DNA of 64,000 nucleotides from Thermothelomyces thermophilus ATCC 42464. Lineage: Eukaryota > Ascomycota > Sordariomycetes > Sordariales > Chaetomiaceae. The position numbers and the translations under genes were made by a program. A model generated the notes under the pieces. That model was not told where the DNA came from. It searched no databases and saw nothing but the letters and a program-made list of their open reading frames with translations. Positions 26,831-39,445 of this stretch are shown in pieces. Every line of letters begins with the position of its first letter. Positions within the stretch are counted from its first letter, which is position 1. The stretch is from the NCBI RefSeq assembly GCF_000226095.1, contig NC_016472.1:1178001-1242000 (forward strand), written 5' to 3'.

Positions 26831-27150
26831 AGATAGCGCCCTAGTTAATAGCATCGACGGTATTATTAATCTATGACAAGGGTATAGTAGGCGCCTCTTG
26901 CTACTCTTACTACTTAACCTCCTCTAACTCGTCTAAGGTCGATAGACCACGTGCCACTATATTGGCACCTTTCTCTACCAAAAACTCCTTCTACTAATAA
27001 AGACGCCAGAGCTATATAAGCTTTTTAAATAACTCGTGCTAGGCTTCTTCTAGATGGCGTTAGGATTTATCTAGCTTAAGTTCGGTATGACGTTTAGTAT
27101 CCTTGATATGACGCTGCTCTTAGAGAATACGATCTACTAGAATAAATATT
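26815..27150 (-). pseudogene. Antisense coiled-coil reading frame in family A element
   Basis: On the minus strand from about 27150 to 26815 one frame has only TAA/TAG stops and no TGA. With those read as Gln it gives a charged helical protein containing KEFLVEKGANIVARGLSTLD followed by ELEEVK. From memory this resembles the C-terminal coiled region of some fungal DDE (Fot/pogo-like) transposases and related repetitive proteins. It overlaps the end of the sense chromodomain. It could be a captured transposase fragment or an extra antisense gene of the element. No intact protein remains. Confidence 0.45.
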
Positions 27151-27525
27151 AGGAATTATATTTAAAAAAAAAGAGAAAGGAGACGTGCTTATAAGAAGAA
27201 AGTAGTATACTAGAGCTATCGTAAGAACGACCTTAACGAACGTAAGCTTTATAACACTTTATATATACGATCATTTTACAGATAAGGCCTTGTAATATGT
27301 ACCAAGAGCAAGGTATAACGATGAAACCGTTCTTAGTAATGTTTTAAGCAAGGGAAGCACGGTAACGTATAGAATACGACTTCTATTTCTCTATCGGCAT
27401 TTTGTCAATAAGGTAACTATAACGTAGAAATAGGAAAAATGTAGTACTTACAAGCAAAGGGTTATTAGCGCTATTTGAAACGGCCTGAGAGGGCTTTCAG
27501 GTCAAAAGCCTTAAAGGAGGGGCAT

Positions 27526-27981
27526 TGTATTACGGATAAGTATATAGACGGCCCGGCAGGCTGTAGCTAGGACGCGGGATATTCCGACAGCCAATCACTT
27601 GACAGACCAATCAGAAGATTATCACTACCAAGACTAAGGTCTTCACTAGTGATAATAACATGTCACCGTTAATAACGTGGAATCACAGAGTGAAAGGAGA
27701 AATGGTACTAGTGATAACTATTAAAGAGGGACAGATAATTATATATATATAGCTAGCTAGTCACTCGTTATAGTGGACTCTAGGAGTTTACCAGTGATAG
27801 CAACCTAACCCACAATTATAAGTACTTATACTAAGCATTACTGACTATTGTAGGAGATAACTCTAGTGTTGTTATGAACCCTTTGGCTTCACCGAATCCC
27901 TTAGACGACCTGTATGCTTGTCCCGCTTAATTTACCTCCGTCTGAACCCTTTTAGAAGAAGTCTGAGTTGGGTTCGTCACA
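27526..27981 (+). repeat. Family A LTR, U3 variant delta (3')
   Basis: This is preceded by the purine tract aaaggaggggca and starts TGTATTACGG. It ends GTTCGTCACA, followed at once by target duplication ggtaa. It keeps more C and G at CA/TG sites than the 5' LTR. Confidence 0.85.
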
Positions 27982-27986
27982 GGTAA

Positions 27987-30900
27987 TTAAGAAATACTAT
28001 AAGATTACTATAGATCTTAAGGCTCTTTAGCTTAGTAATAAATATTAATAGATATAAAGGTAGTAGGCGGTACCTAAACTATAGAGAGAGAAGGATATGA
28101 AAGGAGATATACTAATAACTAGGATTAACTTATTATATACTAACCTATAAAGAAAGGGACCTAATAGAGATAAGGTAAGAAAATATAAAGGTAATACCTT
28201 ATAGGTAAAATAGGTTAGCCTAGAAGTATATATAGCCTAATAGGTAGCTAGAGTATATATCTAGTATAAGTAGAAAGGTCATTTTATTACTAAATATAAC
28301 TTTGCCTTTACTTTAAGGCTAGTATAGTAGAACTAGTTAAGAACCGACATTAATACCTTAGGGGCTAAGGATTAGAAGGAAGACGACGACCTATCTAATA
28401 AGGAAGATAGGGAGTAGGGAAAAGAGTAGCCCCTAAGCAAAGTCTTACAAGGGGGCTAGAAGACTATAACTACCTAAAAGACAAGTTTATAGAGATTAGT
28501 AAAAGAATAGATAGACCTCCTTTTCTTATTCTAATCTTCCTTAACTCTATTGGCTTTATGAACGCTTAAGTAGATAGTAGATATTCTAGCTATAGCGCTA
28601 TTAATAAGAGAATATACTAAAAGCTTAGAATTAAGTAGATTAGTTTGCCTACTATATATACCTTTAGGACTATGACTAGGCTATAACTAAACCGGAAGAT
28701 CACTTAAGTAGCTTATATTATAATAGATATTAATAGCTAGGAGAGCTAGGCTATATTCTATATAGTCCTAGGACTTATATATAACATTATACTAGGCCTC
28801 CTATGGATAGAATACTAAGAGGTTATACTAGATATATATATAGGCGTTCTTAAGATTAAAATATAACTAGGACTACTTATCTATAAGATCTCTTTATAGC
28901 CTAGATAAATAGGAATCTTCTAAATAATAGGTATAGTCTTTATAGGTATAATATAAAAGGTATAGAAAAAGAAGACTTTTAATACCTTCTTAGTTACTAA
29001 TATTTAGGAGATAATAACTATCTTAGAATCGAGACGCTAATTTAATAGAGATAGCTAGGGAAAAGGAGGTACCTAATCTAAGCCTAATATAGAATTAAAG
29101 GTTACCTTACTAGACAAACTCTATAACTTTACTAATCTCTTTAATAAAGAGAAAGCTAGTAGACTTCCCTTATATTATAATATAGCCGACTATTATATTA
29201 AATTAAAAGAAGGCCTAGATAGAAAGATTTCCAAACTCCCTTAGGGGCCTCTCTATAATATGCTATAAGATTATTTATTAGAAGTCCGAAAACAAGTCGT
29301 TAACTTATTAGATAAGGGATAGATCTAAGCTAGCTCCTCTTCGGCTGCTACCTTTATCCTCTTAGTAAAGAAAGTAGATAGAGGATAGAGGTTCTATATT
29401 AACTATTAGACGTTAAATAAGATTATAAAGCAAGATTAGTACCCCCTTCTATTTATTAAAGAGATACTTTGCTCCCTAGCCGGAGCTAAGTGGTTTATAA
29501 AGCTCAATGTCTAGGTGGCCTTTTACTATATCTAGATTATAGAGGGCTATAAGTATTCAATAGTATTTTAGATCTAGTTTACCCTTTTTTAGTAGCTTAT
29601 TTACCCCTTTAGACTTATAAGTATACCTATAACTTTCTAATGATATATTAATAATACTCTTAGCCTAATACTTAGAGACTTTATAATGGTATATCTTAAT
29701 AATATCTTGATCTATATATTAGATAGTAAGAAAGATTATATAAGGTAGGTAAAGGATATACTCTAAAGGCTATAAAAAGTAGGACTTATATTAGATTTTA
29801 AGAAGTATATATTTACTATAAAAGAAGTTAAATATCTTAGCTATATTATAAAGGTAAGGGCTTAGGTTTGCCTAGACCTTAAAAGGCTAGCTACTATCTA
29901 TAAGTAAGAGGTATTATATAAGGTTCGGGGAGTATAGAGCTTCCTAGGGTTTATAAACTTCTATTAAGACTTTATCTCTAACTTCTCTATATTAACTATA
30001 TCTTTAATATAGTTAATTTATAAGAATACCTTGTTTTGGTAGGGGACTAAGGAATAAGAGGCCTTTAAAGCTCTTAAGATAGCTTTTATATTAGAACCTA
30101 TCTTAGTATAATAGGATCCTAAATAGGAGATAATACTTAAGGTAGACTACTTTAGAATAGTATTAGGAGGGTGCTTATCCTAATAGAGAAAAGATAGGGT
30201 CCTATATCTTATAGCCTATTATTCTATAAAACTGTCCCTAGCTAAATAGAACTATATAATCTATAATAAGGAATTACTCGCAATCATCTTATATCTAAAG
30301 GCCTAGTTAGCTAAGCTTTATAATATTATCGCCCCCTTTTAGATCCTAACCAACTATAAAAATCTTAAATACTTCTCTTAGCCTTGTTTAATTAGCGAAT
30401 AGCAAGCTTAATAGGTTAAAATACTCTCCCTCTTTAACTTTAAACTTCATTACTAACCGGGATTATAAGCTTCCTATCTTAATACCCTATCTTACTATAA
30501 ATAAGATCACCCTAAGGATATATAGTATATAGTATAACTCTTCCCTACCATTTGGATAGATATAACTAGTATCTCGTCATTACCTAAAATATATTACTTA
30601 CTAAAGGGAAGTACTATTTTTGTAGATATATAGCTTATAGCCTTATAGGATAAGGGAGTTATTAAGGATAAATATTATATATACTAGCTCTAGGCTATCC
30701 GAGATAAGGCCTGGAAATTTCCAAAGGGGGCAAATGTAATATAGACCTAGATTATAGATTACTCCCTTAATACGTAAGGTGCCTTTTAGTTCTAAGGTAG
30801 ACTTATATAGAAGCCACTTATAACTACTATTCTTTAATATATTTATAACTCCCCTATATTAGGTTACCTAGAGAGGAATAGGTTATTTAAAATGCTCTAA

Positions 30901-32160
30901 TAGGACTACCATTAAGACTTTATATCCCTAGATATAAAGAGATTTATAAGGAACTATTATATATATTAAAGGGCCAAGGTTTTATATTAACTACGACAAG
31001 GACTCCTCTAGCCCTTACCTATTGCTAACCGCTTCTAGAAATAGATTTCTATCAATTTTATAGTCGATCTCCCTATATGAGATAAGAATTTACCTTAGTA
31101 CCTTATAGTAATCACCGACCGGCTATTAAAGTATATTTAGCTTAAAGCTATATCCTCGATAGGAGCTAAGGTATATATACTTTAGTTCTAGGACATATAG
31201 TAATAGTTTTATAGATTTCCAATATAAATTATTACTAATTATAGTTCGGACTAGCTTAGCCAGTTTTAGACTACTCTCTATAAGATTGTTGGGATCAAGT
31301 AGTTACTATTAATAGCCTATTATCTATAGATAGATAGAGGTATAGAATATATAAATTAGGAGGTATAGACTATCCTACAGATTATAGTTTCCTTTGCCTA
31401 GTATAACTAGCCTGAACATCCACTTATATACTAGCTTATAATTAATAACTATAACTTGATAATGACTAGGATAAGCGTAAGCTACCTCCTTTATAGTTAT
31501 AATATAAACCTAATATAGTTCGCTAACCTACTAGATACTCTTACCTTAACTCTATAAAGGAAGGCTATTAATTTCTTATATTACCTAAGAGAAGGTATAG
31601 AATAGATCTAGGTTACTATTATATATATATAGTAATGCTAGTAAGAAAACACTAATCGTTCTCGACGCCTAACTAAGAGATTCAAAGTAAGGGATAAAGT
31701 ATAGCTATCCTTATATAATATTAAGACTAACCGCCCTAGCTATAAACTTGACTAGGTTAACACTAAGTATGAAGTGATCACGGTACTAATACTACTAATA
31801 GTAACTCTAAACGTTCCTTATAGCCTCTACCTTACCTTCTATATTAACCTTGTTAAGTATACTATATCCGACCAACTACCTTTATAATATATATTAGATT
31901 TCTAACTAGACCTAGTATTAGAACTTTCCTAGGAGGGACTACTATAAGAGGAATATGAAGTAGAAGCGATCCTTATAGCTAGGAACGTAAAGGAAAGAGG
32001 AAATCAATATAATATACTAGTAAAATGGAAGGGATATAATACCCTAACTTAGGAACCATTGGAAAATCTAGAAAATATTAAAGCACTTAATACGTTTAAA
32101 TAGAAGTAGAGAGATATATATTACTATAACGGACTGATTATAAATAGGAGGTAAGGGAAA
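27987..32160 (+). pseudogene. Family B gag end and pol fossil (copy B2)
   Basis: The block contains the gag zinc knuckle (28262-28310, Cys changed to Tyr) and the protease region (about 28640-28900). RT runs about 29150-29800 with VYLNNILIYILDSKKDYIRQ, where both catalytic Asp of YLDD have become Asn. RNase H (about 30090-30360), integrase (about 30640-31900) and a chromodomain (about 31945-32100: ILVKWKGYNTLT, then EPLENLEN) follow. Copy B1 (34187-37400) is collinear from late protease onward. Confidence 0.8.
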
Positions 32161-32334
32161 GTATAAAAGTAAATAATATAAAGTTTTTATATAGGCAGGC
32201 AAACCTAAGGTAAACAAGCAGTAGGCATATTATAGTCGCGTTACGGATATATTATAACCGTATTATAGATATACCTATAGAGATAGTCCAATTACAAAAA
32301 TAAAAACAAATATACTAACTAGTATGTAATACGC

Positions 32335-33270
32335 TTACTCTACGACCTCCTCCTCCTTATCCTCCCCCTCTAAAACAATGGTTACGGCGGTAAGGGTAGG
32401 GTCGTCGCGGTCGCGGACTAGGTACGCTATACGCTTAGTAGGTAAGGAAGAGCGGCAGGCGTAGGAACGGTTAAAGTTGATCGGCACGGGTATAGGGCGT
32501 GTAAAGGCGCTCGAGCGGGCGTAGGAGGTAGACGATAGGGTACCTAGGACGTAAATAACAAAGGTAGCATTAGTATTGACTAAAGTCGACATGTTCTTAT
32601 TTATATACTATATCTAGTATAGTATACTATTATTCTATACTATAGTATGGTATATAAGCTGCCTAGTAGCTTGTAGGATAAGGTTAAGGCTAGTAGTAGG
32701 TTAGACGATATTACTATAATAGGTAGGGATATTAGGGGTAATAGTAATAGCGACTAGGGCAAAGTTATTACTAGAATAATAAGAACTTACGGCCTAGGTA
32801 AGGGCAAAGGCGGCCTGTCTAGGCAAGCGGTTAGATTAGGTAGCCTTGAAGAGTATAGAGAACGAACGTACTAGTATAGAGAACTTAGGCATTAAGATAA
32901 TATAATAGGTGCCCAAGTTAGTAATCTTATAGTAGGTAGGGGAGGTAAGGGTAGTGCTAGTATTATAATAACCTACGATTTTCTTAATACCTATATATAG
33001 GTAGGGGTTATTAGCCTAGAGCTATAGATCCTAAATATAGCTCCTATAGCTCTTATAGTATATTATATAGGAAGCGCCCTAACCCTAGATATATTTGACC
33101 TTATCGCCTTTGAAAAGTCGGTTAATATATAGTAGGTAGTATTACTACTTTTTAGGCTATAGTTTAAACTCCTTATTGAAGAAGTTACCCTTAATAGTAT
33201 ACCTATTAAGAAAGAGGTTAATAGTCTTATACTATAAAATAAGGAATTAGTCTACGCCCTATATATATAT
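32335..33270 (-). pseudogene. Antisense extra ORF of family B (copy B2)
   Basis: On the minus strand one frame runs from about 33270 to the stop at 32335 with only TAA/TAG interruptions. Its last 85 codons (ATG at 32592) are fully open and CpG-rich, so this end largely escaped RIP. The protein ends in an acidic tail (LEGEDKEEEVVE) and has no domain I recognise. A TATA-like sequence on the minus strand (about 33541-33560) followed by a pyrimidine-rich stretch lies upstream. Copy B1 carries the same frame at 37610-38530. Some Ty3/gypsy elements in plants have antisense extra ORFs in this position. Here the role is unknown. Confidence 0.5.
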
Positions 33271-33851
33271 ATAATAGCTAAAAATTAATATAGGTAAGGA
33301 AAAACTTATATAGTACTCTTTATTCTTATTACTACTAAGGTAGTAACTATTACTACTATTACTAAATAAACTAATAGCTATCGATATACTAGATAGATAT
33401 TAATTAAAAAAAAAACTTTAAGGGTATAATAAGGGTATAGGTAGCAAGTATAGTTATAAGAGGTAGGGGTAGTTAGAGGGTATAGAGGAGGAGGAGAGTT
33501 AGTTATAGAAGAGAGAATTAGGAGGAGGAAAAAAGAGGAAGGGGTATTTATAAGCGTTAGGAGGAAGGTAGTAGAGGAGCACGTAGGACCTGGTTAAATT
33601 GCTTATTACACGTATAACTTACTACTATATATATAGGTTATATTGTTCTAATGATAAAGGGAAGAAGGTATAGGTTTTATCCGAACTCGAATAGCTACCT
33701 GTTCGTATATAACACACTATTATATACGTAAGTTACATTATTATAATAATAAAGAAAGGAAGGCATGGGACCTACTTGCGGGACTAACACAAGGGCATGA
33801 CATGGCTTAGATCAGCCTAGTAACCGTAAAAAAGAAGAGGAGGGGGGGGTA

Positions 33852-34181
33852 TATTATAGGCCTAGGCTACACCCGGGCTAGATAATCCTAGGCTTTACCT
33901 AGGCATTAGAGCGGACCTACCCTACCCTACTTATATAAGCTCTATAGGTCTATAGAGTGTTCGTTACTCGTTTATAACTCGTCTGGTAGATATATAGCTA
34001 AGGTCTAGTTAGGGCCTAACCTAGAGCCTAACCAGGCCCTACCTAGGTTATATATATATATATATTAGTTAAAAGATACTCCTCTATATAACTCTTGTAT
34101 TTTTTCTCTTTTTCCTCCCTAAGGTAGTCAAATAGAATATTATACATTTATCTATAGACGTTATAAGGCTAGTATATTATA
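33852..34181 (+). repeat. Family B LTR (3' LTR of B2)
   Basis: This LTR follows a purine tract (aagaagaggaggggggg, ending 33849) and is followed by target duplication gaatc (34182-34186). It is about 330 bp and matches 19332-19659. Confidence 0.85.
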
Positions 34182-37100
34182 GAATCTCCTAAATAATAAA
34201 TATAATCTTTATAGATATAATATAAAAGGTATAGAAAAAGAAGACTTCTAATACTTTCTTAATTACTAGTATCTAGGAGATAATAATTATCCTAGAATTA
34301 AGACGTTAATTTAATAAAGATAGCCTAGAAAAAGAGAGTATTTAACCTAAGCCTAATATAAAGTTAAAGGTTACCTTACTAGACAAACTTTATAACTTTA
34401 CTAACCTCTTTGATAAAGAAAAAGCTAGTAAACTCCCCCTATATTATAGTATAACTAACTATTATATTAAATTAAAGGAAGGCCTAGATGAAAAGATTTC
34501 TAAACTCCCTTAGGGGCCTCTTTATAATATACCATAAGATTATTTATTAGAAGTCTAAAAGTAAGTCATTAACTTACTAGATAAAGGATAGATCTAAGCT
34601 AGCTCCTCTTTAGCCGTTGCCCCTATCCTCTTAATAAAGAAAGTAGATAGAGGATAGAGGTTCTATATTAACTATCGGACGGTAAATAAGATTATAAAGT
34701 AAGATTAGTACCCCCTTCTACTTATTAAGGAGATACTTTACTTCTTAGCTAGAGCTAAGTAATTTATAAAGCTTAACGTCTAGGTAGCCTTCTATTATAT
34801 CTAGATTATAGAGGGTTATAAGCATTTAATAGTATTCTAGACCTATTTTAGCCTCTTTAAGTAGCTTATCTATCTCTTTAGACTTATAGATATACTTATA
34901 ACTTTCTAATAATATATTAATAACGCTCTTAGCCCAATATTTAGAGACTTTATAATAATATACCTTAATAATATCTTAATCTATATATTAAATAATAGGA
35001 AAGATTATATAAGGTAGGTAAGGGATATACTCTAAAGGCTATAGAAAGTAGAACTTATATTAGATCTTAAGAAGTATATATTTATTATAAAAGAAGTTAA
35101 ATATCTTAGCTATATTATAAAGGTAGGGGCCTAGATTTGCATAGACCTTAAAAAGCTAGCTATTATTTATAAATAGAAGGTATTATATGAGGTTTAGGAA
35201 GTATAGAATTTCCTAGGGTTTGTAAACTTCTACTAAGACTTTATCTTTAACTTCTCTAAGTTAACTATACCTTTAATATAGTTAACTTATAAAAATACCT
35301 CATTTTAGTAAGGGACTAAGGAATAAGAGGCCTTTGAAGCTCTTAAGATAGCTTTTATATTAGAACCTATCTTAATATAATAGGATTCTAAATAGAAGAT
35401 AATACTCGAGGTAGACTATTTTAGAATAATATTAGGAAGGTACTTATTCTAATAAGGAGAAGATAGGGTCCTATATTCTATAGCCTACTATTCTATGAAA
35501 CTATCTCTAGCCGAATAGAACTATATAATCCATAATAAGAAACTACTTATAATTATCTCGTATCTAAAGGCCTAGTTAGCTAAGCTTTATAGTATTACTA
35601 CCCCCTTTTGAATCCTAACTAATTATAAAACCTCAAATACTTCTCTTAGCCTCGTTTAATTAATAAACGACAAGCTTAATAGGCTAAAATACTCTCTCTC
35701 TTCAACTTTAAACTTTGTTATTAACTGGGATTATAAGCTTCCTACCCCAATACCTTATCTTACTATAAATAAGATTACCCTAAGGATATATAATATATGG
35801 TATAACTCCTCCCTACCATTTAGATAGATATAACTAGTACCTTATTATTACCTAAAATATATTACTTACTAAAGGGGAGTACTATCTTTATAGATATATA
35901 GCTTATAGCCTTATAGGATAAGGGAGTCATTAAGGATAAACATTATATATATTAGCTCTAGGCTATCTAAGATAAGGCCTAAAAATTTCTAAAGGAGGCA
36001 AACGTAGTATAGACCTAGATTATAGATTACTCCTTTAATATATAGGGTACCCTTTAGTTCTAGGGTAGACTTTAGCTTCTTATATAGAAGCTACTTATAA
36101 CTACTATTCTTTAATATATCTATAACTTCCCTATATTAGGCTACCTAGGGAGATATAGGTTATTTAAAATACTCTAATAGGACTACTATTAGGACTTTAT
36201 ATCCCTAGACGCAAAGAGATTTATAAGGGACTATTATATATATCAAAGGGCTAAGGTTTTACATTAACTATGATAAAGACTCCTCTAGCCTCTACCTATT
36301 ACCGACCGCTTTTAGAAACAGATTTCTATTGATTTTATAGTCGATCTCCCCATATGAAATAGAAATTTACCCTAATACCTTATAGTAATTACTAACTGAC
36401 TATTAAAGTACGTCTAGCTTAAAGCTATATCTTTAATAGGAGCCGAGGTATATATACTCTAGTTCTAGGACGTATAATAGTAGTTTTATGGATTTCTAAT
36501 ATAAATTATTACTAATTATAGCTAGGACTAGCTTAGCTAGTTTCAGACTACTCTCTATAAGATTATTAGGATTAAGTAGCTACTATTAATAGCCTATTAT
36601 CTATAGATGGATAGAGGTATAGAATATATAAATTAAAAGGTATAGACTATCTTATGGACTATAGTTTCCTTTGCCTAATATAACTAGCCTAAATATCTAC
36701 CTATATACTAGTTTATAATTAATAACTATAACTTAATAATAACTAAGATAAATATAAGCTACCTCCTTTATAGCTATAATATAAGCCTAATATATTTACT
36801 AACTTGCTAGATACTCTTACCTTAACCCTATAAAGAAGAGTTACTAATTTCTTATATTACCTAAGAGAAGGTATAGAATAGACCTAGGCCGCTATTATAT
36901 ATATATAATAGCGCTAGTAAAAAGACGCTGATTGTTCTTAATACCTAGCTAAGAGATTTAAAGTAAGGGATAAAGTATAGCTATCTTTATATAATATTAA
37001 GACTAACTACCCCAGCTATAAACTTAACTAGGTTAACGCTAGGTATAAAGTGATCATAATATTAATGTTGCTAATAGTAACTCTAAATGTTCTCTATAGC

Positions 37101-37609
37101 CTCTACCCTACCTTTTATATTAACCTTATTAAGTATACTACGTCCGACCTATTGCCTTTATAACGTATATTAGATTTCTAACTAGACCTAGTATTTAAAC
37201 TCTCCTAAGAGGGACTACTATAGGAGGAATATAAAGTAAAAGCGATCCTTATAGCTAGGAACGTAAGGGGAAGAGGAAATCGATATAATATACTAATAAA
37301 ATAGAAGGGATATAACACCCTAACTTAAGAACTATTAGAAAATCTAGAAAATATTAAGACGCTTAATATATTGAAGTAAGAGTAGGGAGACATATATTAT
37401 TATAATAGACCAATTATAAATGGGAGGTAGGGGAGAGTATAAAAGTAAACGATATAAATTTTTTGTATAGGCAGGTAAACCTAAGGCGAATAAGCGATAG
37501 GTATATTACGGTCGTATTATAGACGCGCCATAACTATATTATAGATATACCTATAGAGATAGTCCAATTATAAAAATAAAATAAATATACTAACTAGCAT
37601 ATAACGTGC

Positions 37610-38530
37610 TTACTTTATAACCTTTTCCTCCTTATCCTCCCCCTTTAAAATAATGATTATAGTGTTAAGAGTAAGGTTATTATAGTTATAGACTAGGTAT
37701 ACCTTATACTTAGTAGGTAAGGAAGAGTGGTAGGCATAGGAACGGCCGAAGTTAATCGGTATAGGTATAGGGCGTATAAAGGTATAGGAACAGGCGTAGG
37801 AAGTAGGTAACAAAGTACTTAGGACATAGGCAATAAGGGTAATATTAATGTTAACTAGAGTTAATATATTCTTGTTCGTATGCTATATCTAGCATAATAT
37901 ACTATTATTCTATACTATAGTATAGTATATAAGCTACTTAATAGCCTGTAGAGTAAGGTTAGGGCTAGTAATAGGCTAGATAATATTGTTATAATAGGTA
38001 AGGGTATTAGGGGTAGAGGCAGTAGTAATTAAGGTAAAGTTATTGCTAGAGCGACGAGAACTTATAGCCTAGGTAGGGGCGAAGGTAGCCTATTTAGGCG
38101 AACGGTTAGACTAGGCAGCCTTAAAGAGTATAGAGAATAAGTATATTAATATAGAGAACTTAGGCATTAGGATAGCATAATAGGCGCCCTAGTTAGTGGT
38201 CTTATAGTAAGTAGGGGAGGCAAGGGCGGTACTAGTATTATAATAACTTATAATTTTCTTAATACCTATATATAGGTAGGGATTATTAGCTTAGAGCTAT
38301 AGATCCTAAATATAGCTCCTATAGCTCTTATAGTACGTTATATGGAAAGTGCCCTAACCTTAGATATACTTAACCTTATTACCTCTTAGAAGTTAGTTAA
38401 TATATAATAGGTAGTATTATTACTTCTTAGGCTATAGTTCGAACTCCTTATTAAAAGAGTTACCCTTAATAATATACCTACTAAGGGAGAGATTAGCATT
38501 CTTATACTATAAAATAAAGAGTTAGTCTAT
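37610..38530 (-). pseudogene. Antisense extra ORF of family B (copy B1)
   Basis: This matches 32335-33270 position for position. The last 67 codons (from 37813) are open, and the equivalent of the ATG at 32592 has been mutated to ATA. The products share TRPIPVPINF-like (here IRPIPIPINF) and SSLPTK segments, which shows that the frame was present in the ancestral element and did not arise by chance in one copy. Confidence 0.45.
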
Positions 38531-39118
38531 ACCCTATATATATATATATAATAGCTAAAAATCAATATAGATAAGAGAAAACTTATATAGTAATCTTTAT
38601 TCTTATTATTATTAAGGTAATAACTATTATTACTATTACTAAGTAAACTAGTAGCTATTAATATATTAAATAGATACTAATTAAAAAAAACTTAAGGGTA
38701 TAATAGGGGTATAGGTAATAAGTATAGTTATAAGAGGTAAGGATAGTTAGAGGATATAAAGGAGGAAGAGAGTTAGTTATAAGAGAGAAATTAAAAGAGG
38801 GAAGGAAGTAAAGGGAATATTTATAAGTATTAGAGGAAGGTAATAAAGGAGTATATAGGACCTAGGCAAATTCCTTATTATATATATAACTTACTACTAT
38901 ATATATAAGTTATATTAGTCTAATAATAAAGGGAAAGAGGTATAGGTTTCATCTAAACTTAAATAGTTATCTATTTATATATAATATACTATTATATATA
39001 TAGGTTATATTATTATAATAATAAAGAAAGGAAGGTATAAAACCTACTTATATATCTAATATATATAATATATTATAAGGTAGGTTAGCCTAGTAACTAT
39101 AAAAAAAGAAAGGAGGTA

Positions 39119-39445
39119 TATTATAAGCCTAGGCTATACCTAGGCTAGATAATACCTAGGCTTTACCTAGGTATAGAACAGACCTACCCTACCCTACCTA
39201 CCCCGCCCTATAGGTCCGTAGAGCGTTCGTTACTCGTTCGTAACTTGTCCGGTAGATACGTGGCCAAGGCCTGGTTAGCGCCCGACCCGGAGCCTAACCG
39301 GGCCCTACCTAGGTCATATACGTATATATTAGTTAAAAGGCACTCCTCCGTATAACTCTTGTATTTTTCCTCTTTTTCCTCCCTAAGGTAGTCGAATAAA
39401 ACATTGTACGCTTATCTGCAGATGCCATAAGGCTAGCACATTACA
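39119..39445 (+). repeat. Family B LTR (3' LTR of B1), lightly RIPed
   Basis: This is the last transposon sequence before host genes. From about 39180 onward it retains many CpG, CA and TG steps that are mutated in the other three copies. It preserves the native end GCTAGCACATTACA. Confidence 0.85.

Larger units (their letters stand above)
20378..27981 (+). mobile_element. Family A Ty3/gypsy chromovirus, full length (delta LTRs)
   Basis: This 7.6-kb element has LTRs at 20378-20831 and 27526-27981 and the 5-bp target duplication ggtaa at 20373-20377 and 27982-27986. It sits inside family B gag. The coding order is gag, protease, RT, RNase H, integrase and chromodomain. An antisense coding-like stretch (26815-27150) lies between the chromodomain and the 3' LTR. 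It is the most complete family A copy here but has many RIP stops. Confidence 0.9.
19332..34181 (+). mobile_element. Family B Ty3/gypsy chromovirus, full length, nested (copy B2)
   Basis: It is bounded by matching LTRs (19332-19659 and 33852-34181) and the target duplication gaatc. Without the inserted family A element the copy is about 7.2 kb. The order is LTR, gag with a RIP-damaged zinc knuckle (about 28262-28310), protease, RT, RNase H, integrase, chromodomain, an antisense reading frame, a purine tract (33829-33849) and LTR. The RT YLDD box reads YLNN. Chromodomain-bearing Ty3/gypsy elements are known to target heterochromatin. Confidence 0.85.
34187..39445 (+). mobile_element. Family B Ty3/gypsy, right part of copy B1
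   Basis: The pol sequence interrupted at 19331 resumes here: RT, RNase H, integrase, chromodomain (about 37228-37400), antisense frame, purine tract (39101-39116) and 3' LTR (39119-39445). It is collinear with 28920-34181 and somewhat more RIP-damaged through the body. Its 5' LTR, gag and most of protease are missing from the window. Confidence 0.8.

Noticed and set aside
32335-32592. 85-codon frame as an ordinary host gene
   Set aside because: It lies inside the family B element between its chromodomain and LTR and recurs in the second copy, so it belongs to the transposon.
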